A stretch of 64,000 nt of DNA, from the NCBI RefSeq assembly GCF_029910215.1, contig NZ_CP110396.1, positions 2,108,001 through 2,172,000 of the forward strand, read 5' to 3'. The notes under the pieces were generated by a model. It was not told the DNA's origin. It searched no databases and worked only from the letters and a program-made list of their open reading frames with translations. This stretch comes from Paraburkholderia sp. D15 (GTDB lineage: Bacteria > Pseudomonadota > Gammaproteobacteria > Burkholderiales > Burkholderiaceae). A program made the position numbers and the translations under genes. Every line of letters begins with the position of its first letter. The first letter of the stretch is position 1. Of this stretch, positions 1 through 8,733 are shown in pieces.

Positions 1-1298
1 TGGTCAAGTCGGCGCACGAGGGACAGACGTGGCCGCTGGAAGACATCGACGCGATCGACACGGTCGCCGCCGGTTTCGCGCGGGACGCGGAGCAAACTGC
101 GGTGCCGGATACGACGCCGGCCGCAACGACGCCGCGTCAACCTGCCCCCGCCATCACGACGGAAGGCGAACCCGCGCTGATCGTCTACACCTCGGGATCG
201 ACCGGGCAACCGAAGGGCGTGGTCTTCTCGCGCGGCAACCTGGTGCTGGGCGCGAAATCCGTCGCGCGTCTGATGCGTCTCGCGAGCGACGACCGCGTGC
301 TGTGCCTGCTGCCGTTCAGCTTCGACGCCGGACTCAATCAATTGCTGAGCACGCTGATCGCGGGCGCGACCGCGGTGCTGCTCGACTTCCTTCACGCGAG
401 CCAGGTCGAGGAATGCTGCGCGACGCAGCGCATCACCAGCATGATCGCGGTGCCGGGACTGTGGAGCCGGATCGGCGCGGCGAAATGGAGCGACCGCGCG
501 CGTCTGCACGTGCGCCGGATCGGCAATACCGGCGGCCATCTGCAAACCGAATTGCTGAAGCGGCTCAAGGGCATCTTCTTCAATGCCGACGTATTCCTGA
601 TGTACGGCTTCACCGAGGCGTTCAGGGCAACCTATCTCGACCCGGCGAGCGTCGCGGCCAAACCGCATTCGGTCGGCCGGCCGATTCCCTATGCGAGCGT
701 GGCGGTCGTTTCGGAAGCCGGGCGCTTGTGCGGACCCCACGAGATCGGCGAACTGGTGCAGTTCGGACCGCTCGTGACGCTCGGCTACCGCAATCTGCCC
801 GAGGAAAACGCCGTCAAATTCCGCCCGCTGCCGGCCGGGCTCATCGACGCATTGATGGGCCCCGAGGGTCGCCGCTATGCATTCGATCCAGCACACGCGA
901 ACAGCGCCGCGTGGTCCGGTGATCTCGTCAGCATCGACGAGGACGGCGACATCGTCTATCGCGGCCGCAAGGACGACCTGATCAAGGTCAACGGCTTTCG
1001 CATCTGCGCCGGCGACGTGGAAGACGCGTGCGTCGACGCCGGACTCGCGCTGGCTGTCGCGATCGGCATCACGGAAGGCGACGAGGAGTCCATCGTCGTA
1101 TTCGGCAAACGCGGCGACGCGGCCGTACAGGAAGCCGGCGTTCGCGACCGCCTGCGGGCGAGTCTGCCCGCGTACATGGTGCCCAAACAGATTCTGTTTC
1201 TCGACGACTTTCCGCTGACGGCGAACGGCAAGTTCGATCGCCACGCGCTGCGCACGCTCGCGTTGCAGCAGGCGGAGCGCGTCGCGCCCGCGCAATGA
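1..1298 (+). CDS. AMP-forming acyl/aminoacyl ligase (ANL superfamily), 5' end outside window
   Basis: The reading frame is open from the first bases, so the N-terminus lies upstream. The visible part carries the ANL phosphate loop (YTSGSTGQPKG, near nt 186-220), the A5-type motif MYGFTEAFRATYL, the hinge region GRKDDLIKVNGFRI and the C-terminal lysine motif ANGKFDR. From family knowledge such enzymes adenylate a carboxylic or amino acid and pass it to CoA or a carrier protein. The MYGFTEAFR region resembles the ligases found next to exosortase A systems, which also pair with a LysA-fold PLP decarboxylase like the one at 6729-7994. It starts a co-directional block; a carrier protein would be expected upstream. 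Substrate unknown. Confidence 0.85.
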   Translation, partial: VKSAHEGQTWPLEDIDAIDTVAAGFARDAEQTAVPDTTPAATTPRQPAPAITTEGEPALIVYTSGSTGQPKGVVFSRGNLVLGAKSVARLMRLASDDRVLCLLPFSFDAGLNQLLSTLIAGATAVLLDFLHASQVEECCATQRITSMIAVPGLWSRIGAAKWSDRARLHVRRIGNTGGHLQTELLKRLKGIFFNADVFLMYGFTEAFRATYLDPASVAAKPHSVGRPIPYASVAVVSEAGRLCGPHEIGELVQFGPLVTLGYRNLPEENAVKFRPLPAGLIDALMGPEGRRYAFDPAHANSAAWSGDLVSIDEDGDIVYRGRKDDLIKVNGFRICAGDVEDACVDAGLALAVAIGITEGDEESIVVFGKRGDAAVQEAGVRDRLRASLPAYMVPKQILFLDDFPLTANGKFDRHALRTLALQQAERVAPAQ

Positions 1299-1332
1299 AC
1301 GCGCCCCTCCATTTCTCGACGATGCAAACGCT

Positions 1333-2037
1333 ATGAACGCAGATTCCCCAACGTGGTGGTGTGCCGACGATCTGGTCGATGTGGATCGTCCGAGGCAGGC
1401 GTTTTCCGGTGCGCAGCGCGTGTCCGCCGATCAGCACACCGCGCCGCTCAGCGTCGACGACGCACGGCGCCGCTGGCGCGATCTGGTGAGCGCCGCGCAT
1501 CGCGATCTGACCGGCTGTGCGTCGTTGCTCGGCGTCGATGCGCCGCCGTCCACGGATGCCGCCACGCTCGCACGCGAGCTGGAACTCGGCTGCGACCGGC
1601 TCGCCTCGCGCGACGCCACGCCCGCGCAACTCGCCGTATTGCTGCGCGCCTGCGTGTTGTCGGGCCTGACGGGCCGCCTGATTCGCGACGCGTACGACTA
1701 CGCGAATCAGCGCGTGGTGATGGGCAGCGTGTTGATCGAGTACCAGCTGATCTGCGCGAAGCTCGCCGATATGGCGATTGCCGACGACATCATCGAGCAA
1801 CGCCTGATCGCGGCGCTGGATGCGCGCGAGTGCGCCTCCGCCGATGCGGGATGGCGCGGCATCCCGGCGCTGACGGCACGCCAGCATGTCGTGGAGATCG
1901 CGCGCTGCGCCGCTTCGGTGCTCAGTCTTTACGTCGAGATTCACGCGGGCCATGCGTTCGTGCAGCGCGCGGCGTCCGCGCCGGTGCTGGCGGTGGCGCA
2001 GACGCTGCTCGACGGTATCCAGACGTCGGCGTCATGA
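1333..2037 (+). CDS. Stand-alone acyl-CoA dehydrogenase C-terminal-like helical protein
   Basis: A 234-residue protein whose residues about 110-160 (DAYDYANQRVVMGSVLIEY, then QLICAKLADMAIA) match the C-terminal helical domain of acyl-CoA dehydrogenases, with the usual Y-A-x-x-R...Q/Y...LADM pattern. The N-terminal helical and beta domains that bind FAD and substrate are missing, so it is unlikely to be a complete oxidase by itself. The stop overlaps the next start (ATGA). It may be a non-catalytic partner of the full dehydrogenase at 3071-4348, or a remnant; good coding bias and the tight overlap favour a functional gene. Function not known. Confidence 0.75.
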   Translation: MNADSPTWWCADDLVDVDRPRQAFSGAQRVSADQHTAPLSVDDARRRWRDLVSAAHRDLTGCASLLGVDAPPSTDAATLARELELGCDRLASRDATPAQLAVLLRACVLSGLTGRLIRDAYDYANQRVVMGSVLIEYQLICAKLADMAIADDIIEQRLIAALDARECASADAGWRGIPALTARQHVVEIARCAASVLSLYVEIHAGHAFVQRAASAPVLAVAQTLLDGIQTSAS

Positions 2038-3062
2038 GCAGCGTGATGCGCGTGGCGTCGGACATTCGGGTCGAGGCGCTCGACGACCACGAGCAGATCT
2101 GCGCGCTCGTGAACAGCGTGTGGTCCGCGCAGTATCTGAACGCGCCGGTGCTGCCCCGATGGACGCCCGAATTCTTCGACTGGCAATTTCTGCGCGTGCC
2201 GGATGCGTGGCCCGCCGTCTGCCTCGGCATCTATCGCGACGGGGAGCTGGTCGGCATCTTCTGCGGCGATTGCTGGCCGTTGCAGATGGAGGGCGAGCAA
2301 ACGCGCGCGACCTTGCTGTCGTGCGTGTCGGTCAGCGCGAAGGCGCGTCATCCCGATGTCGCGAAGGCAGGCCTCGACGGTCTGCGCGACTGGTCGGAAG
2401 GCAACGGCTCGCGCTATTTCGTCGGCTTCGTGAACCCCGAGTCGTCGGATGGCGTGGGGCGGCGTTACTGGACCACGCGGCGCGGCTATGCGCATGCGTT
2501 CTCCACGCTGTCGCGGCAATGGCAGATCAATCCGATGAATGTGCCCGACAGCGCCGGCCTGCTTGAAGGCGACGCGACCGGCATGGTGGTCGAACCCAGC
2601 GATCTCGATGCGGCGGTCGCGTTGCTCAAGTCGAACGCCGCGGCGCTTGCCGGTCGCGACATCGCCACGCTCGATTGCTCCGAGTCGCGCTTGCGGCATC
2701 AGCTGAGCTTCGAGTCGATCGCGCGTTCCGTGGTGGTCAGGGAACACGGCGAAATCGGCGTGTGTTCGTTCTATGTACTGCCGACGCACGGTGGCGGCCA
2801 GGTCGGGTTCTTCGACTACATCGCGTCGTCGGAGCCGCAAGGCGCGCTGGCGGACAAGGCGTTCGCGCGCGCGATCGCCGCGATGAAGGCGCAGCACTGC
2901 GAGCGCGCGTTCGTGCTGGGCCAGCCGAATCACGACGACGCGCTGCTTCAGCGGTTGGGTTTTCATCCGTGTTTCCCGAGCTACGCGCCGTTGATCGTGA
3001 GCTGGGACAAGTCGAGACCGCTGCCGAAGGAAGGCGCGTTCTGTTCGCCGATCTATCGCTAA
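2034..3062 (+). CDS. GNAT-like acyltransferase, tandem-domain type
   Basis: 342 residues starting at the ATG that overlaps the previous stop codon by four bases. The first half (residues 1-150) has the GNAT-type layout: early IRVEALDDHEQI, a beta strand YRDGELVGIFCGD, and a helix following a CVSVSAKARHPDVAKAGLDG region. The second half looks like a degenerate second GNAT fold ending FVLGQPNHDDALLQRLGF. Proteins of this type sit in natural-product and exosortase-type clusters and probably transfer an acyl group to an amine. Substrate and acyl donor cannot be read from sequence. The tight coupling to its neighbours supports a shared pathway. Confidence 0.7.
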   Translation: MSSVMRVASDIRVEALDDHEQICALVNSVWSAQYLNAPVLPRWTPEFFDWQFLRVPDAWPAVCLGIYRDGELVGIFCGDCWPLQMEGEQTRATLLSCVSVSAKARHPDVAKAGLDGLRDWSEGNGSRYFVGFVNPESSDGVGRRYWTTRRGYAHAFSTLSRQWQINPMNVPDSAGLLEGDATGMVVEPSDLDAAVALLKSNAAALAGRDIATLDCSESRLRHQLSFESIARSVVVREHGEIGVCSFYVLPTHGGGQVGFFDYIASSEPQGALADKAFARAIAAMKAQHCERAFVLGQPNHDDALLQRLGFHPCFPSYAPLIVSWDKSRPLPKEGAFCSPIYR

Positions 3063-3070
3063 GAGGCTAT

Positions 3071-4348
3071 ATGACGATGTATCCGATTATCCGGCAGGCG
3101 CTGGACCAACGGCCGGGACTTCAGAAGATCTACGCCAATCTGCGCAAGCATGGGCGCGAGGCCGATCGCCTCGGCGACGTGCCGGCCGCCCTGTTCGACG
3201 GTCTCGACGTGGCCGATCTGAACCGCAACGGCATGGCCATGGCCGACGGGAAGAGCGCGGAACCCGCGGAACAAGCCGGGCACGCGGTACGTAAGGTCGC
3301 GGATCTGTGCGTGGTCAACGAGGTGTTCGGTCACGGCGACCCGGCGCTGGCGATTGCGCTGCCCGGCGGCAGCCTCACGCTTGCGGTGATCGATTTCGCG
3401 AGCCGCGCGCAGAAGGACCGGATTCTCGCGCGGTTCGACACCGACCGTCCGGTGTGGGGCGCGTTCGCGATGACGGAGCCGACCTCCGGCACCGACGCCA
3501 CCCGCATGAACACGATCGCGACGAAGGTGCCCGGCGGCTACCGGCTGAACGGCGAGAAATGCTTTATCGGCAATGCGGGGCGCTCCGCATATGTGATCGT
3601 CTTCGCGACCGTCGCGCCGGAGAAAGGCCAGTTCGGCATCCGGCCGTTCTTTATCGCGATCCCGTCCGAGGGGCTGCAGATCGACGACGGCGAACGCATG
3701 CTCGGTCTGCGTGCGGTCCGCGCGAGCCGCATCACGTTGCGCGACTGCTTCGTCGCGGATGACGACGTGATCGGCGCGGGCACGAAGCTCGATCCCGCGC
3801 GTTCGTTCGCCTATGCACAGGCGAGCTGGAATTCGATGCGGCCGTGTCTCGGTTCGCTGATCGTCGGCGCGACGCAGCGCGTGCTGGATGACCTGAGCGA
3901 TGGCCTCGACGATCTTGATGGCTATGGCGCCGCGCTGCGTCACGGCGCGGCCGCGACGCTCGACGAATTTGCCGGGCGGCTCTATTCGGCGCGGTTGCTG
4001 TGCCGCCGCGCGGCCACGCTGATCGATGCGGGACAGCCTTCGCTGATCGCTTCGTCGATCGCGAAAGCGTATGCGAGCGATTGCGCGCGCACCTGCATCG
4101 AACGCGTGATGAGTTTGCCGGGCATCGGCGAGCATCGGTCGATCGCGGATTTCTCGCGCTGGCGGCGCGACTTCCACGCGTTCAACGTGATGGAAGGCAC
4201 GGGCGATATCCACCGGATGATGATCGCGCGCGATCGCAACCGCCGGCGTGCCGAACTCGCGCCGTTGACGCGCGACGCCTCGGAAGCCGTGCCGGCTTCA
4301 CCTGCCGCGCCCTCCGTCCGCCAGCCCGGCGAACCGAGTCTTGCCTGA
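3071..4348 (+). CDS. Acyl-CoA (or acyl-carrier) dehydrogenase
   Basis: A 425-residue flavoprotein of the acyl-CoA dehydrogenase family. The flavin and substrate signature AFAMTEPTSGTDATRM and the following GGYRLNGEKCFIGNAGRS are intact, as is the C-terminal helical domain ending NVMEGTGDIHRMMIARD. The start is the ATG eight bases after the preceding stop. Because it sits with an AMP ligase, the oxidised substrate may be carried on a carrier protein, as in the prolyl-carrier dehydrogenases of pyrrole biosynthesis; that is inference. About 30 residues at the C-terminus are low complexity (Ala/Pro-rich). Confidence 0.85.
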   Translation: MTMYPIIRQALDQRPGLQKIYANLRKHGREADRLGDVPAALFDGLDVADLNRNGMAMADGKSAEPAEQAGHAVRKVADLCVVNEVFGHGDPALAIALPGGSLTLAVIDFASRAQKDRILARFDTDRPVWGAFAMTEPTSGTDATRMNTIATKVPGGYRLNGEKCFIGNAGRSAYVIVFATVAPEKGQFGIRPFFIAIPSEGLQIDDGERMLGLRAVRASRITLRDCFVADDDVIGAGTKLDPARSFAYAQASWNSMRPCLGSLIVGATQRVLDDLSDGLDDLDGYGAALRHGAAATLDEFAGRLYSARLLCRRAATLIDAGQPSLIASSIAKAYASDCARTCIERVMSLPGIGEHRSIADFSRWRRDFHAFNVMEGTGDIHRMMIARDRNRRRAELAPLTRDASEAVPASPAAPSVRQPGEPSLA

Positions 4349-4420
4349 CATCGACGCAACTTTCAGCCACGTAACCCCCAAGCCGACTCCACGCGCTCAA
4401 TCTACCCACGCAGAGGTGCT

Positions 4421-5494
4421 ATGAAGTTCTCTCTCTTCTACGAATTGCAGATGGCCAACCCGTCCCCCGCCGAAGAGGCGCGCCTGATCGCGCAATGCGC
4501 GCGCCAGGCGATCATGGCCGATGAACTGGGCTATCACTGCATCTGGGCCGTCGAACATCACGGACTGTACGGCTACTCGCATTCGTCCGCGCCGGAGGTG
4601 TTTCTTTCGTACGTGGCCGGCAAGACGCGCAAGATCCGTCTCGGTCACGGCATCTCGCTGACGCCGCAAAAATTCAATCATCCGGTGCGGGTGGCCGAGC
4701 GCGTCGCGATGCTCGACATTCTGTCCGGCGGCCGCGTGAACTGGGGCTCCGGCCGCAGTTCGAGCAACTGCGAGCCTGAGGTGTTCGGCGCGTCGCGCGA
4801 CACGCTCGAATCGGAGTGGCTCGAAGCGCTCGAACTGATTCCGACGATCTGGCAGAACGACATCGTTGAATGGAACGGCACGCACTACAAGGTGCCGCCC
4901 ACGCGGATTCGTCCGCAGCCGGTGCAAAGCCCGCATCCGCCGATGTTCGCGCCGGCCTTCTCGGAAACGTCGCTGATCAAGCTGGCCGAACTCGGTCTCG
5001 GCGCGCTGAACTTCAGCCTCGGCAGCTTCGAGGAAATGGTCGCGAAGATCCAGAAGTACCGGACCGCCGTGGAAAACGCGCCGGCCAGGCCGTATCAGCA
5101 CAACAACCGTTTCGCCGTGACCGTCAACACGTGCGTGTTGCCGCAGGACCATGAGGCCTGCCAGCACGGTTTTCGCGGCGCCCGTTATTTCAAGGACGCG
5201 TTCAACGTTTACTACGACCGCACGCCGTCGCCGCTCAGCGCGCCGATGAACATCCGCACCGGCGATCTCGACGCGCAGACGATGGACTTCACGAAGAAGA
5301 TGCGCATGAATCCGGAGACGCAGCTGCTCTCCATGATCGGCGATCCGGCGATCGCGCGCGAAAAGGTGCGCCTCTTCAAGGAGGCCGGTGTCGACGAACT
5401 GCTGTTGTGCATGCAGATGGGCACGGTGCCGCCGGAGATCGTCGAGCGTTCGCTGATGTGTTTCGCCGAGCAGGTGATGTCGCATTTCCTGTGA
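4421..5494 (+). CDS. Luciferase-like flavin-dependent monooxygenase (LLM class)
   Basis: 357 residues with the bacterial luciferase TIM-barrel signature: KFSLFYELQ at the start, IWAVEHHGLYGYSHSSAPEV, then IRLGHGISLTPQKFNHPVRVAER and GRVNWGSGRSS. The start is supported by an upstream GAGGTG. Family members use reduced FMN and oxygen to hydroxylate or oxidatively cleave a substrate; no flavin reductase gene lies nearby. In this cluster it probably tailors the ligase-activated intermediate. The 72 bases upstream contain no clear terminator, so it is likely co-transcribed with the dehydrogenase. Confidence 0.85.
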   Translation: MKFSLFYELQMANPSPAEEARLIAQCARQAIMADELGYHCIWAVEHHGLYGYSHSSAPEVFLSYVAGKTRKIRLGHGISLTPQKFNHPVRVAERVAMLDILSGGRVNWGSGRSSSNCEPEVFGASRDTLESEWLEALELIPTIWQNDIVEWNGTHYKVPPTRIRPQPVQSPHPPMFAPAFSETSLIKLAELGLGALNFSLGSFEEMVAKIQKYRTAVENAPARPYQHNNRFAVTVNTCVLPQDHEACQHGFRGARYFKDAFNVYYDRTPSPLSAPMNIRTGDLDAQTMDFTKKMRMNPETQLLSMIGDPAIAREKVRLFKEAGVDELLLCMQMGTVPPEIVERSLMCFAEQVMSHFL

Positions 5495-5573
5495 CGCGCC
5501 GCAAGCACGCAACCGGAAGCCGACCGAAGATCAACCGAACGTTAACGACAGGTTAACCAAAGGCCGAATCGCC

Positions 5574-6653
5574 ATGACGACCCTTGAGAATCTCCTCGCG
5601 CAGATACAGGCGCTGTACTACCCGCCGCCGCGGCACGGCACGCTGAAGCTGTCGATTGCCGCGCATCCCGAACTCGACCGCTACTTCACGATGGCGGACA
5701 CGCTGTCGGTAAAGGGCGGTTCGGACCTCGCTCACGACGCCGAGCTGCGTCTCAGTCTGAGCATGATCGACTACATCATCGCCAATGCGCAGACGTTCGA
5801 TCCGCGCGATACGCCTTACGTGAAGGCGATTCGCGCGCACGGCGAGATGAGTCTGGTGCATCACTTCACGCAATTGCTGAAGCGCCCGACGCCGGAAGTG
5901 AGCGCGATCCACGCCGGTCTGCAACACCGTTCGTACGACGCCTGTCAGGCGGTCGCCGAAACGGAGCGGATCGATCTCGACGAAATACTCGATGCGATGC
6001 GCGAGAGCCGGCCGCTATGTCTGCGCGGCGCGCTGAAGTCGCCGCTGGTGGAACTCGGCGCGGAGCAGTTCGTGGAGCGCTACGGCGACGTGGTGCTGCG
6101 GCAGAACGCAGTGATCGGCCGTCAGGAAACGGTGGCCGACATCGCGCGCAGGATTCGCGACGAGTCCGTGGACCGCGTCTATCTGAACGGCGTCGAGGTG
6201 CCGCCGGAACTGACGCCGCACGTGCAGTTCCCGATGTTCGAGGACAGCGCGTACTCGATCGGCTTGCTGTGGTGGGGCAAGAAGACTTCCAGCGGCGTGA
6301 TCACCAAGCTCCATCGCGACTTCCAGATTTCGTTTCTCGCGCAGATCTGGGGCGAGAAGAAGCTGCACCTGTTCTCGCCGGACCAGACGGAGGAACTGTA
6401 TGCGGCGCCCGCCTTCAACATGTACCAGTTGTGCGGCGTCGATCCGGGCGCGCCGGATCTGCAGCGCTATCCGCGTTTCGCGCAGGCGCGGCCGCTCGAA
6501 GTCACGATCGGCCCCGGCGACATGCTGATGATCCCGACCGGCTGGTTCCATTGCGTGTGGGCGTTGACCGACGTGCTGTCGGTCAATCGCTTCATGGAGG
6601 AAGCGACGCTGGCGGAACTGCTGGAAAAGGATGCGGCTGCCGCCGCGCGCTAG
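5574..6653 (+). CDS. JmjC/cupin-like Fe(II)/2-oxoglutarate oxygenase
   Basis: 359 residues. The C-terminal half has a JmjC-like cupin fold: H247-R-D249 (in KLHRDFQISFLAQIWGEKK) and H326 (PTGWFHCVWAL) form the expected HxD...H metal triad, and GPGDMLMIP is the typical strand before the distal histidine. The N-terminal 140 residues are helical and unlike standard JmjC enzymes. Expected chemistry is hydroxylation of an amino-acid-derived or carrier-bound substrate. It is the sixth gene of the block, with an 80-base spacer upstream and no obvious strong ribosome site. Confidence 0.75.
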   Translation: MTTLENLLAQIQALYYPPPRHGTLKLSIAAHPELDRYFTMADTLSVKGGSDLAHDAELRLSLSMIDYIIANAQTFDPRDTPYVKAIRAHGEMSLVHHFTQLLKRPTPEVSAIHAGLQHRSYDACQAVAETERIDLDEILDAMRESRPLCLRGALKSPLVELGAEQFVERYGDVVLRQNAVIGRQETVADIARRIRDESVDRVYLNGVEVPPELTPHVQFPMFEDSAYSIGLLWWGKKTSSGVITKLHRDFQISFLAQIWGEKKLHLFSPDQTEELYAAPAFNMYQLCGVDPGAPDLQRYPRFAQARPLEVTIGPGDMLMIPTGWFHCVWALTDVLSVNRFMEEATLAELLEKDAAAAAR

Positions 6654-6728
6654 AACCCGTTCGACACCGCTTCGAACCAACCCCGGCGAAAACGCCTAGC
6701 GGATTTTCGCCTAGCAGGAGTACGACGG

Positions 6729-7994
6729 ATGAATGCATCGACAGCGAACGCCGTGACGATCGACACCGAAGCACCGTATCAATCGCCCATTGCGGCGCTA
6801 TGGCCGCGCACGCGCGACGGCGAATTCGCGCTCGCGGACACGCCGTTGACGCAGGTGGTCGAAGCCGTCGGCGGCACACCGTGTTACCTGTACGACCGCG
6901 CGCTGATCACGCAACGCGTGAACCGGCTGCGCAGCGCGTTGTCGCCCACCGTGGACCTGTACTACGCGATCAAGGCGAACCCGATGCCGGCGGTCGTCGC
7001 GCATGTCGCGCGGCTGGTGGACGGGCTCGACATCGCGTCGATCGGCGAGATGCGGATCGCGCTGGATGCGGGCGTGAACCCCGCCGACATCAGTTTCGCC
7101 GGGCCCGGCAAGTCGGATCAGGAACTGCTGCAGGCACACGCGGCGAACATTCTCGTGAACGTCGAGTCGCGCCGCGAACTGCATGTGCTCGCGCGTAAAA
7201 GCGAGCAGAGCGGGCGCGCCGCGCGCGTGGCCTTGCGCGTCAACCTGCCGTTCGAGCTGAAGGCATCGGGCATGCAGATGTCGGGCGGCGCGCGCCAGTT
7301 CGGCATCGACGCGGAAAGCGTGCCGGACGTGATCGCCGAAACCGCGGCGCTCGGCCTGAAGCTGGAGGGTTTTCATCTGTTCACCGGCTCGCAGAATCTG
7401 CGTGCCGACGCGGTGATCGAAGCGCAGCGCAAGAGCTACGACTGCGCGCGCGAGTGGGCGCAACTGGCGCGCGAGCCGATCGACTCCATCAATCTCGGCG
7501 GCGGCATGGGCATTCCGTACGGCGACGGCGATGCGCGCATCGTGGAGCGCGCGGTCGTCGAGCATCTGAACGAACTGGCCGCCGACACGCGGCGCGACCT
7601 GGGCAGCGTCAAGCTGGTGCTCGAACTGGGGCGCTATCTGGTCGGCGAGGCGGGGCTTTACGTGAGCCGCGTGGTGGACCGCAAGGTGTCGCGCGGCAAG
7701 ACCTTTCTCGTCGTCGATGGCGGGATGCACCAGCATCTCGCGGCGTCGGGCAATTTCGGTCAGGTGCTGCGCAAGAACTTTCCGGTGGCGATCAACGGCA
7801 AGCCGCTCGGCGACGAAACCGCGAGCGTGGTCGGGCCGCTGTGCACGCCGCTCGATCTGCTCGCGAGCAATGCGAAGCTCGCGCACGCGGAAGAGGGCGA
7901 TCTCGTCGTCATCTTCCAGTCCGGCGCCTATGGGCGCACCGCGAGTCCGGCCGCGTTTCTCGGTCACCCGCCGGTGCGCGAGGCGTTGGTCTGA
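6729..7994 (+). CDS. PLP-dependent decarboxylase, LysA/ornithine decarboxylase fold
   Basis: 421 residues of fold-type III (alanine-racemase fold). Residues 75-88 contain YYAIKANPMP with the PLP lysine K82; later GFHLFTGSQN, SINLGGGMGIPYG and LELGRYLVGEAG match the phosphate-binding and substrate loops, and GPLCTPLD carries the conserved cysteine. It resembles the decarboxylases associated with exosortase A loci, which pair with an AMP ligase of the type at 1-1298. It is less likely to be the housekeeping diaminopimelate decarboxylase because of this context and its divergent N-terminus. AGGAG lies about 10 bases before the ATG. Substrate unknown; an amino acid or aminoacyl-carrier is plausible. 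Confidence 0.85.
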   Translation: MNASTANAVTIDTEAPYQSPIAALWPRTRDGEFALADTPLTQVVEAVGGTPCYLYDRALITQRVNRLRSALSPTVDLYYAIKANPMPAVVAHVARLVDGLDIASIGEMRIALDAGVNPADISFAGPGKSDQELLQAHAANILVNVESRRELHVLARKSEQSGRAARVALRVNLPFELKASGMQMSGGARQFGIDAESVPDVIAETAALGLKLEGFHLFTGSQNLRADAVIEAQRKSYDCAREWAQLAREPIDSINLGGGMGIPYGDGDARIVERAVVEHLNELAADTRRDLGSVKLVLELGRYLVGEAGLYVSRVVDRKVSRGKTFLVVDGGMHQHLAASGNFGQVLRKNFPVAINGKPLGDETASVVGPLCTPLDLLASNAKLAHAEEGDLVVIFQSGAYGRTASPAAFLGHPPVREALV

Positions 7995-8028
7995 ACGGCG
8001 GCCACGCCGGGTGTCCAGGGAGGAACGT

Positions 8029-8733
8029 ATGCAAGTCGCCAGTTTGAAGAACGTGTCGCGATCGTATGGCAAGGGCGCGGCGAAAGTCGATGCGGTGCGC
8101 GATGCCAGCATCGAGATTCTGAACAATCGCTTCACCGTGTTGTCGGGACCGTCGGGTAGCGGCAAGACCACGCTGCTCAACCTGATCGGCTGCATCGACA
8201 AGGCGGACACCGGCAGCGTGAGCGTGGCGGGTGTCGATGTGGACCGGATGCGCGACAACGCGCTGTCCGATTTCCGCGCATCGCACATCGGCTTCATCTT
8301 TCAGAATTTCAATCTGCTGCCGGTGCTGAGCGCGGTGGAGAACGTCGAGTATCCGTTGACGCTGCTCGGCGTGCGCGCGGCCGAAAGGCGCCGCACCGCG
8401 CTGGCGTTGCTCGATGCGGTCGGTCTCGCGCAGCAGGCGAAGCGCCGGCCCGGCGAACTGTCGGGCGGCCAGCGCCAACGCGTGGCGATCGCGCGGGCGC
8501 TCGCCACCGGGCCGGCACTCGTGCTCGCCGACGAACCCACCGCGAACCTCGACAGCCGCACCGGCATCGAGATCATCGAACTGATGCGGACCATGCAGCG
8601 CGAACGCGCGACTTCGTTCGTGTTCTCTTCGCACGATCCGAACGTGCTGTCGAGCGCCGACGACATCATCCTGATCAAGGACGGCGCGATCGTCGAGACA
8701 CGCCGCGACGTACGCAACGGAAGGCCATCATGA
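8029..8733 (+). CDS. ABC transporter ATPase, LolD/MacB type
   Basis: 234 residues with Walker A GPSGSGKT (40-47), Q-loop FIFQNFNLLPVLSA, signature LSGGQ (144-148), Walker B LVLADE (164-169) and a switch histidine in SSHD. The NFNLLPVLSAVENVEYPL segment is typical of the LolD/MacB/FtsE branch that powers mechanotransmission permeases. The stop overlaps the start of the permease gene (ATGA). AGGGAGG precedes the ATG. It should energise movement of a substrate through the periplasm rather than simple inner-membrane transport. Confidence 0.92.
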   Translation: MQVASLKNVSRSYGKGAAKVDAVRDASIEILNNRFTVLSGPSGSGKTTLLNLIGCIDKADTGSVSVAGVDVDRMRDNALSDFRASHIGFIFQNFNLLPVLSAVENVEYPLTLLGVRAAERRRTALALLDAVGLAQQAKRRPGELSGGQRQRVAIARALATGPALVLADEPTANLDSRTGIEIIELMRTMQRERATSFVFSSHDPNVLSSADDIILIKDGAIVETRRDVRNGRPS

